Source: Alphaproteobacteria bacterium (GTDB taxonomy: Bacteria > Pseudomonadota > Alphaproteobacteria > Sphingomonadales > Sphingomonadaceae). Taken from it: DNA of 11,920 bases. The stretch covers positions 1 through 11,920 of the forward strand of contig JAGWVG010000024.1 of the NCBI GenBank assembly GCA_018970965.1. Reading direction: 5' to 3'. How positions within the stretch are numbered: position 1 is the first letter of the stretch; the number at the start of each line of letters is the position of its first letter. Positions 7,118-11,920 of the stretch are shown piece by piece. Both the position numbers and the translations under genes were made by a program. Below the pieces are notes generated by a model. It had not been told where the DNA came from. It made no database searches and worked only from the letters and a program-made list of their open reading frames with translations.

Positions 7118-7804
7118 TTAACTGTTCAGCGCATTAATGGCGGCATGGACGCGCGCCTCAATCTCTTCGCGCGGCAAGCCGGGGGGAATTTCTGCGCCCA
7201 CCTGCATCGTCACCACGCCGGGATATTTGACAAGACCGCGCGGCCAAACTTTGCCGCTGTCCAGGGCCACCGGAATAACAGGTAGGCCCAGAATTTTGTA
7301 CAGTCCGGCGAGGCCCGCCCGCAGTTCCGGTCGCTGGCCATGCGGGACGCGCGTGCCTTCTGGAAACAAAATGATGGGCCGGCCAGATTCCTTGGCGCGC
7401 TTGGCTTCGGCAATCATGCGGCGCATGGCGGCTGCACCTGCATCCCGATCCACCCCAATAGAACCATGCGCGCGCGCAGCATGGCCCCAGCCAAAAATAT
7501 CGAGCAGCTCTTGCTTCATCACCACCACAGGCCGACGGAAGAGCGCCAATGTCTCGACTGTCTCGTACATCGATTCATGCTTGAAAATATACAGTGCCTG
7601 CCGGTCATCCAGCACGCCAATCACATGGGTTCGGATGCCCAAAATAAAGCGCGCGCATAGCCGGTGCCACAAGGCCCAAGTGCGTGCGCCGAAAATGGTC
7701 GCGCGCTCACCAAATAGAACGAGCAGCCAGGCCAAGCCCACGACAGGCACGCTGCCCAGATAGAAGATGAGAGTGAACGCAAGTGAACGAAGAAACGCCA
7801 TCAT
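7118..7804 (-). CDS. plsC: Lysophospholipid / 1-acylglycerol-3-phosphate acyltransferase (PlsC family)
   Basis: This membrane-bound acyltransferase probably acylates lysophosphatidic acid, or another lysophospholipid, at the inner membrane. The 228 residues include an N-terminal membrane segment (about 9-31), the catalytic block KHESMYET (75-82) with His76, the FPEGTR motif (147-152) that binds glycerol phosphate, and VIPVALDSG (176-184). The first block is HX4E (Glu81) instead of the textbook HX4D; I recall this variant in other alphaproteobacterial PlsC-like proteins, and Glu can serve the same charge-relay role. The ATG at 7804 overlaps the upstream gene as ATGA; a second ATG directly follows. 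It is last of four coupled genes (ftsE-ftsX-ydcF-plsC) and converges on tyrC with 18 bp between the stops, without an obvious terminator. Another plsC may exist elsewhere, so a specialised substrate is possible. Confidence 0.87.
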   Translation of the reverse strand: MMAFLRSLAFTLIFYLGSVPVVGLAWLLVLFGERATIFGARTWALWHRLCARFILGIRTHVIGVLDDRQALYIFKHESMYETVETLALFRRPVVVMKQELLDIFGWGHAARAHGSIGVDRDAGAAAMRRMIAEAKRAKESGRPIILFPEGTRVPHGQRPELRAGLAGLYKILGLPVIPVALDSGKVWPRGLVKYPGVVTMQVGAEIPPGLPREEIEARVHAAINALNS

Positions 7805-8340
7805 GACGCGCGCCCTAACTCAAGTGCCACGGCACGCGCCAGCAGCTTATTATATTCTTTGAACAGCTGGATAAGGCTCAACTCTCCCGGCACTGCATCG
7901 CCCACAATCCGCACCTGCCCGCCCAGGCTATGGTTTAATTCCAGTTGGGCCCGGCGCAGATGCCAATCACTGGTGACCAGCCGAACTGAGCGAAATTCAT
8001 GCGCTTTCACCCAACGCGCCGTTTCTCGCGCGTTGGAAATCGTATCGACCGAGGCTTTATCTAAATCGATGCAGCAGCGCGATAAGTGACGTGGCACATC
8101 CAGCGCCACTTCCAACTCATGCCGCCGCACACTGGCATCAACACCCGAGACAAGCATGCGCTTGGCGGAGCCTTTTTCCAGAATCTCAAGCCCCCGTTGA
8201 AAGCGACCAGGCGCGCCCGTCAGCACCACAACGGCATCAGTGCGTATCGTTTCTGCTGCGGGGCGGGGCAAGAAGATGGCAAAGCCAATCAGCCCAAGAA
8301 ACCATAAGAGGAAGGACAAGGCGATCAGACGGCGGATCAT
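7801..8340 (-). CDS. YdcF/SanA/ElyC family membrane-anchored protein (DUF218)
   Basis: The 179-residue protein has one N-terminal transmembrane helix (about residues 4-24) followed by a periplasmic or cytoplasmic DUF218 domain. The fold is recognised from DAVVVLTG (35-42), the small-residue and Arg-rich segment after it, SVDTISNARETARW (about 97-110), LVTSDWHLRRA (about 121-131) and EYNKLLARAVALEL near the end. DUF218 members such as ElyC and SanA affect envelope integrity and peptidoglycan or surface-polymer synthesis in enterobacteria; the reaction is unclear. The start and stop are both in ATGA overlaps with ftsX and plsC, so it is made as part of one coupled set. I infer an envelope role from this context. 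Confidence 0.85.
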   Translation of the reverse strand: MIRRLIALSFLLWFLGLIGFAIFLPRPAAETIRTDAVVVLTGAPGRFQRGLEILEKGSAKRMLVSGVDASVRRHELEVALDVPRHLSRCCIDLDKASVDTISNARETARWVKAHEFRSVRLVTSDWHLRRAQLELNHSLGGQVRIVGDAVPGELSLIQLFKEYNKLLARAVALELGRAS

Positions 8341-9233
8341 AGCATATGCCTCAACGCCGCCAGCACGGTCAGTCTTGCGGCAAGCATCGCCATAATGGCC
8401 GTCACCACAGGCACGGCCAGCAACGCCAGCCAGCCCGCTAAACCAATTCCAAATGATCCAAGCAAGTCTGATCCCATAGCCGCAAACCTATAGCCCAAAA
8501 GCAAAATTGCCAAAGACCCAGCAAAAAGGCCAATCACAGCCCCAAAAAGCGCGTCCAACCCCAGCCGGCGTTGAAAGAGACGCGCAATTTGCGGATCACT
8601 TGCCCCCAAAAGGTGCAGCACTTCCAGCGTCGCGCGATGGGTGTTGAGGGCGCTGCGCGCTGCCAACACAATGATGGCAACTGACGCAACGGCCATCAGC
8701 ACCACCAAAAGACCTGCCAGCCAAACCAGGCTGCGCATGGCAGCTGACAGTGGCGCCAGCCATTGGCCGTGCGGCTCAATGCGGGCAGAGGGCGCAAGCG
8801 CACGCACTGCCTCTGACAGCTGTGGCAATGCCTTTTCCGCGCCCGGACGGAGCGTGACATCAATCAGCATGGGCACAGGCAAATCTTGGTCCAGCCCGGC
8901 TTTACCAAACCAGGGTTCCAAAAGCGCAGTGACTTCAGCTGCACTGACGCGTTGGAAATTTTCCACCCCCGCTTGCTCTGCCAAATGGCGCTCGATGGCC
9001 TGCGCTTGTTTGGCACGCCGCACAGAATTGGCTTCGATCAGCTGGATCGTGACACGCCCGGCAACATCAGCTGCCACACCCGTTGCCGCGCGCGAGACAC
9101 CCATGCCCATGGCCGCTGCCAGCACCGTCAAGAAGATCATAACAGCAATGACCCACGGCATCGGCCCCGCCATCCGCCCTTCGGGGAACAGCTGTGCTTC
9201 TGCGGCAGGCAGATCAGGCAGCCGCAGCCTCAT
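8337..9233 (-). CDS. ftsX: Cell division protein FtsX (ABC permease subunit)
   Basis: FtsX is the membrane subunit of FtsEX, which couples ATP hydrolysis at the divisome to periplasmic peptidoglycan hydrolase activation. The 298-residue protein has a short cytoplasmic N-terminus (about 25 residues), TM1 at about 26-46, a large extracytoplasmic domain (about 47-165), then TM2 (168-192), TM3 (228-248) and TM4 (263-290). The cytoplasmic loop between TM2 and TM3 carries the conserved EVLHLLGASDPQIARLFQ (204-221), typical of FtsX. Its ATG overlaps the ftsE TGA and its TGA overlaps the ydcF ATG, both as ATGA. The sequence is Ala/Leu-rich and diverges from enterobacterial FtsX, as expected for alphaproteobacteria, but topology, motif and neighbour make the call firm. 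Confidence 0.92.
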   Translation of the reverse strand: MRLRLPDLPAAEAQLFPEGRMAGPMPWVIAVMIFLTVLAAAMGMGVSRAATGVAADVAGRVTIQLIEANSVRRAKQAQAIERHLAEQAGVENFQRVSAAEVTALLEPWFGKAGLDQDLPVPMLIDVTLRPGAEKALPQLSEAVRALAPSARIEPHGQWLAPLSAAMRSLVWLAGLLVVLMAVASVAIIVLAARSALNTHRATLEVLHLLGASDPQIARLFQRRLGLDALFGAVIGLFAGSLAILLLGYRFAAMGSDLLGSFGIGLAGWLALLAVPVVTAIMAMLAARLTVLAALRHML

Positions 9234-9892
9234 GCCAGGCGCCCCTCATTCAGCCGCAGAGTGTGCGCATGACCCACGCCTGACATCAGCTGCGCATCGT
9301 GCGTTGCAACCACCACGGTTGTGCCCAATTGATTGAGCGCTTCAAATAAGCGCAGCAAGCGCAGCGCCATCGCCGGATCAACATTGCCAGTCGGCTCGTC
9401 CGCAATCAGCACATCGGGCTGGGTAATCACCGCGCGGGCAATCGCCACGCGCTGTTGCTCTCCACCCGAAAGCGTTTGCGGCAGCGCGTCCGTCCGCGCG
9501 CCCAAGCCAACCCATGCCAAAAGCTCTGTCACCCGCTGGGCAATAGCGGCCTCTTTATGTCCAGCCACCCGCAAGGGCAGGGCAATATTCTCAAATGCAG
9601 ACAAATGCGAAATCAGCCGAAAATCTTGGAAGACCACCCCAATGCGACGTCGGTAATCTGGCAGTCTATCGCGCGGCATGGTGACCATATCGTCGCCAAA
9701 TAAGCGAACAACCCCGCGGCTGGGCCTTTGGGCAAGATAGAGAAGTTTGAGCAGCGATGTCTTGCCCGCACCCGAAGGGCCCGTGAGAAAGTAAAATCCA
9801 CCTCGGGTCAGCGAAAAACTGATGTCTGACAAAGTTTCAGGGGCATTTCCGTATCTTAGACCCACATTTTCAAACTGGATGATGTGCGTCAT
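9230..9892 (-). CDS. ftsE: Cell division ATP-binding protein FtsE
   Basis: FtsE is the cytoplasmic ATPase of FtsEX. At 220 residues it matches the family length. All ABC motifs are intact: Walker A GPSGAGKTS (38-46), Q-loop Gln89 in VVFQDFRL, signature LSGGEQQRV (141-149), Walker B VLIADEP (161-167) with catalytic Glu166, and H-loop His198 in ATHD. The early FENVGLRYG stretch is typical of FtsE. I chose the ATG at 9892 because homology starts there. The frame is open upstream to 9991, but that extension would be unlike FtsE and overlaps the inverted repeat in the leader. The ribosome binding site is weak (AAGG about 13 bases upstream). It is first of the four-gene coupled chain and divergent from the zinc-ribbon gene. 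Confidence 0.95.
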   Translation of the reverse strand: MTHIIQFENVGLRYGNAPETLSDISFSLTRGGFYFLTGPSGAGKTSLLKLLYLAQRPSRGVVRLFGDDMVTMPRDRLPDYRRRIGVVFQDFRLISHLSAFENIALPLRVAGHKEAAIAQRVTELLAWVGLGARTDALPQTLSGGEQQRVAIARAVITQPDVLIADEPTGNVDPAMALRLLRLFEALNQLGTTVVVATHDAQLMSGVGHAHTLRLNEGRLA

Positions 9893-10049
9893 GCGCCCAG
9901 TGACACCTTGAGAGCCTAGAAATCCAAGCGTTTCTAGACGAGCAGGGCCCCATGATCCAGCTTTGATTGTGCGCGGCGGCTCTTGCCACATAGGGGCATT
10001 CAGTGCTTAGAGACGACAGGTCAATGAGTTTGAGGGGCTGTTTTCCACA
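9893..10049. promoter_or_regulatory. Divergent intergenic region, ftsE / zinc-ribbon gene, with inverted repeat at 9916-9937
   Basis: These 157 bp must hold promoters for both directions. A perfect 7-bp inverted repeat, CTAGAAA (9916-9922) and TTTCTAG (9931-9937), is separated by 8 bases. It is centred about 35 bp upstream of the ftsE ATG, so it would lie in the leader or core promoter. On the minus strand TTGACC at 10024-10019 is a fair -35 for ftsE, but no good -10 follows. On the plus strand TTGATT (9963-9968) is a weaker -35 for the zinc-ribbon gene. The repeat could be an operator for a dimeric regulator or an RNA hairpin. Confidence 0.45.
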
Positions 10050-10769
10050 ATGATCCTGTCCTGTCCCGCCTGCCATACGCGCTATCTTGTTCCAGATACC
10101 GCGATTTCGGGGGCCGGGCGCCAGGTGCGTTGCGCCTCGTGCCGCCATAGCTGGTTTCAGCCTGGGCCAGAAGCGCCACAGCCCCCAGCCGAAGAATTGC
10201 CCTTGCCTCCGCCCACGCCAGCGGCTGATCCTGTGCCGCCTATGCCCTCTCTGGCGCAAGCGGCACCACAAGGAAGTTTTGCGCCGCCCCTTAAAGCGCC
10301 CGACTACCATCAGAGCGATGCGCCCGCGCGCCCTTCTTGGCTGCGCCGTCTGCTGCAAAACCCCAGTGCCCGGCTGACTGCGGCTGCGGTGTTGCTGGCG
10401 CTGGCCCTCATCGGCGGCGTTGGTGCGCTTTATGTGACGGGACTGCCCAGCCAATTTAAATTGCTGCAAGCAAAGGGGGCCCGCGCCTCCGTGCCGCTGT
10501 TGCTCGAGGTGCAGCGCCGGCCCGAGCGGCGTATATTGGAAAGCGGGAATGAGCTTTTTGCCGTCTCTGGTCGGATTGTGAACCCCACCAGCGATGATCT
10601 ATCTGTCCCCGATATTCGAGCAGAATTGCGGGATGCGCAGGGCAAGATGGTCTATGGCTGGACAATCACCCCGCCACGCCGGACAATTGAAGCGAAGAGC
10701 GTCATGGAATTCAACTCTGCCGAGGTGAATGTGCCCCGCGGCGCAAAGGAACTTAATCTCAGCTTCTAA
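10050..10769 (+). CDS. MJ0042-type zinc-ribbon membrane protein with DUF3426 domain
   Basis: The 239-residue protein has three parts. The N-terminal zinc ribbon holds two CxxC knuckles, Cys5/Cys8 in CPACHTRY and Cys28/Cys31 in CASC (MJ0042 family). A Pro/Ala-rich linker covers about 37-95. A single transmembrane helix (about 109-130) is followed by a DUF3426-like domain to the end (about 145-239) with the pattern VSGRIVNPTSDDLSVPDIRAEL, resembling beta-sandwich domains. Topology would place the ribbon in the cytoplasm and DUF3426 in the periplasm, suggesting a sensor or anchor, but no function is established that I know of. The ATG at 10050 begins directly with the ribbon; GAGGGG lies about 12 bases upstream, a long spacing. 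Divergence from ftsE is, as I recall, common in sphingomonads. Confidence 0.85.
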   Translation: MILSCPACHTRYLVPDTAISGAGRQVRCASCRHSWFQPGPEAPQPPAEELPLPPPTPAADPVPPMPSLAQAAPQGSFAPPLKAPDYHQSDAPARPSWLRRLLQNPSARLTAAAVLLALALIGGVGALYVTGLPSQFKLLQAKGARASVPLLLEVQRRPERRILESGNELFAVSGRIVNPTSDDLSVPDIRAELRDAQGKMVYGWTITPPRRTIEAKSVMEFNSAEVNVPRGAKELNLSF

Positions 10770-10825
10770 GGCACGAAAAGCAGGTGCCCGTCTGACTTGG
10801 CCGAAAGCCATTGCCCCCAGCCAAA

Positions 10826-10840
10826 GCCTCTGCTAGAGGC
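10826..10840. other. Small perfect hairpin between the zinc-ribbon gene and tRNA-Leu
   Basis: GCCTC (10826-10830) pairs with GAGGC (10836-10840) around a 5-base loop. It lies 57 bp after the zinc-ribbon stop. It lacks a real U-tract on the plus strand (only CTGTTGTTT follows after a GC run), so it is at best a weak terminator. The 127-bp gap otherwise shows the interrupted palindrome GCAGCTTGCTGC (10862-10873) and no convincing tRNA promoter. Confidence 0.3.
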
Positions 10841-10896
10841 GCGCCCTGTTGTTTGCCGGGAGCAGCTTGCTGCCAAGGCAATATGGCAGAAAATGT

Positions 10897-10983
10897 GCGG
10901 TCGTGGCGGAACTGGTAGACGCGCAACGTTGAGGTCGTTGTGGGCGAAAGCCCGTGGAAGTTCGAGTCTTCTCGACCGCACCA
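10897..10983 (+). tRNA. tRNA-Leu (anticodon GAG), CCA encoded
   Basis: The gene folds as a class II tRNA of 87 bases including CCA. The acceptor stem GCGGTCG (10897-10903) pairs perfectly with CGACCGC (10973-10979), with discriminator A at 10980 and encoded CCA at 10981-10983. The D-loop holds the AACTGGTAGAC pattern. The anticodon stem CAACG/CGTTG (10924-10928, 10936-10940) frames loop TTGAGGT with anticodon GAG at 10931-10933, reading CUC and CUU leucine codons. The long variable arm has a GGGC-GAAA-GCCC helix (10942-10953). The T-arm GGAAG-TTCGAGT-CTTCT follows, with one G-U closing pair. The long variable arm and GAG anticodon make leucine certain. Confidence 0.97.
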
Positions 10984-11012
10984 TTTGGTCCGGGGTCCTC
11001 TCCCAGACACAC

Positions 11013-11064
11013 AAAAACCCGCTGGAAGCAGGGCTGAAACGCCCAAGTTTCCGGCGGGTTTTTT
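11013..11064. terminator. Strong bidirectional intrinsic terminator after tRNA-Leu
   Basis: AAAAACCCGCTGGAA (11013-11027) pairs with TTTCCGGCGGGTTTTT (from 11048), with one T-G wobble in the stem. An inner GGGC-TGAAAC-GCCC helix (11031-11044) sits within the loop. The stem ends in TTTTTT (11059-11064) on the plus strand and TTTTTGTGTG on the minus strand, so it serves both the tRNA gene and the convergent isomerase-like gene. Confidence 0.88.
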
Positions 11065-11105
11065 GATTTCTTGATATCCATGCGGTGGCATCGCCTGCGC
11101 ACCAT

Positions 11106-11920
11106 TTAAACCTCAGAAATATACTCCCGCACGCTCTTAATAGCCTCACGCGCACGATCTAATTGGCTTATGCCTGCACGCACGTGCGCATCCCGTGGAA
11201 TTTCAACGCTGCGGGGACACGCCACTGGCAAGGCGCGCGCAAACCCCGCTAAATCAAATGCACCCGTGCCACCAAGTTGCCGGTCTGCAGCCGCCTCTAC
11301 CTCCCATTCCGCTTGCGGACGTCGTGCGGGGCCATCGGCATATTGGGCGAAGAGAATTGCCCCTTCCGGTGCGGCTGCAAGCTCTGCCAAGGTGCCGCCA
11401 GAGCGCATCAGGTGGAGCAGATCCACATTTATGCCCACCTGCCCGGGCCGCGACAGGGGCACCACCATATCAAGCGCGTCAGCCAACGAGCGGACTTGCG
11501 ATGCCGGATAAAATTCCAGCGCGACGCGTAAATCGAAACCCGCCGCCATATCGCAAAATTGCGCAAAGCGGTCTGCACGACGTGCCGGGTCCCGATCATA
11601 GATCAGAAGATTGAGCGCCTTGGCCTCCAACTCGGCGGCTGCCGCAAATTGAGGCGCAAAGTCTGCCACTTGGGTTCGCCCGCTCAGCGTGAACGGGTAA
11701 GCGAGATCAAGCGTCAGGCCCAGATCAGCCATCCGCATTTTCAAACTGCGTCGGGCAGCGACATCTGTCACCAAATCATAAGGCGGCATGAGAGATAATG
11801 TCGGCATAGCGTGCAGGAACACGCATATGCCCGTACACCCCACAGAAGCGGCGGCCTCCGCCAAGGCCATAGGCGTGGCATCCACAATCGTCAGATGGTC
11901 AAGCGCGAGCGATCGCTGCT
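11106..11920 (-). CDS. Sugar phosphate isomerase/epimerase-like TIM-barrel protein (N-terminus beyond window)
   Basis: The 270 visible residues match the xylose isomerase-like/AP endonuclease 2 TIM-barrel family, which bind divalent metal and isomerise, epimerise or dehydrate sugars and cyclitols. Putative metal and substrate ligands, counted from the right edge, are Glu135 in VALEFYP, Asp166 and His169 in INVDLLHLMRSGG, Asp195 in QYADGP and Glu239 in SVEIPRD; the C-terminal RDAHVRAGIS resembles relatives. The reading frame stays open through 11885, where a GTG could be mistaken for the start, to the window end. The upstream residues (SLALDHLTIVDATP) look like the first beta-strand of the barrel, so the true start is to the right. 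The stop faces the terminator after tRNA-Leu. The substrate is unknown, and nothing adjacent hints at a pathway. Confidence 0.8.
   Translation of the reverse strand, partial: QRSLALDHLTIVDATPMALAEAAASVGCTGICVFLHAMPTLSLMPPYDLVTDVAARRSLKMRMADLGLTLDLAYPFTLSGRTQVADFAPQFAAAAELEAKALNLLIYDRDPARRADRFAQFCDMAAGFDLRVALEFYPASQVRSLADALDMVVPLSRPGQVGINVDLLHLMRSGGTLAELAAAPEGAILFAQYADGPARRPQAEWEVEAAADRQLGGTGAFDLAGFARALPVACPRSVEIPRDAHVRAGISQLDRAREAIKSVREYISEV

Noticed and set aside
10897..10983. tRNA-Leu 3' end as an integration (att) site.
   Set aside because: No integrase gene, no repeat of the tRNA 3' end and no change in base composition is seen downstream within the window.
11103..11885. GTG at 11885 as the start of the isomerase-like gene.
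   Set aside because: The frame stays open to the window edge and the upstream residues look like the first beta-strand of the barrel, so the gene is truncated by the edge rather than starting here.
1..11920. CRISPR arrays, insertion sequences, prophage or defence genes.
   Set aside because: No regularly spaced repeats, transposase or integrase motifs, or terminal inverted repeats were seen. All coding space is filled by housekeeping families.

Overview
The window looks like a chromosomal core region of an alphaproteobacterium, most likely Sphingomonadales. The evidence is the set of protein families (MaeB-type malic enzyme with a C-terminal phosphotransacetylase-like domain, a Cbp3-type ubiquinol-cytochrome c chaperone, MetXW, and a MJ0042/DUF3426 zinc-ribbon protein divergent from ftsE). 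Moderately high GC, tight gene packing and translationally coupled gene pairs fit as well. I see no mobile element, phage gene, CRISPR array, toxin-antitoxin pair or defence gene. Base and codon use look even throughout.

Left part (1-3260): the 3' two-thirds of a malic enzyme gene (cut by the window edge) converges on bamE, an outer-membrane assembly lipoprotein, across two overlapping hairpins. Divergent from bamE is a coupled pair: a respiratory complex III assembly chaperone and a YceD/DUF177 protein. The pair converges almost end to end on metXW.

Middle (3268-7099): metX-metW (first committed step of methionine synthesis) runs leftward and hisC-tyrC (histidine/aromatic transamination and tyrosine synthesis) runs rightward, from a shared divergent intergenic region of 111 bp. 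Both pairs overlap by one base (TGATG), which suggests translational coupling.

Right-middle (7118-9892, minus strand): an unbroken four-gene chain ftsE-ftsX-ydcF-plsC, each junction a 4-base ATGA overlap. It joins the division ABC transporter FtsEX to a DUF218 membrane-anchored envelope protein and a lysophospholipid acyltransferase whose catalytic motif is HX4E rather than HX4D.

Right end (9893-11920): a divergent intergenic region with a perfect 7-bp inverted repeat, a membrane protein with an N-terminal zinc ribbon and C-terminal DUF3426, a tRNA-Leu(GAG) with encoded CCA, a strong bidirectional terminator, and a TIM-barrel sugar phosphate isomerase/epimerase-like gene whose start lies beyond the right edge.

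No wholly new system is evident. The points most worth a second look are the FtsEX-YdcF-PlsC coupling, the inverted repeat in the ftsE leader, the possible leaderless metX promoter, and the mutually exclusive hairpins between maeB and bamE.
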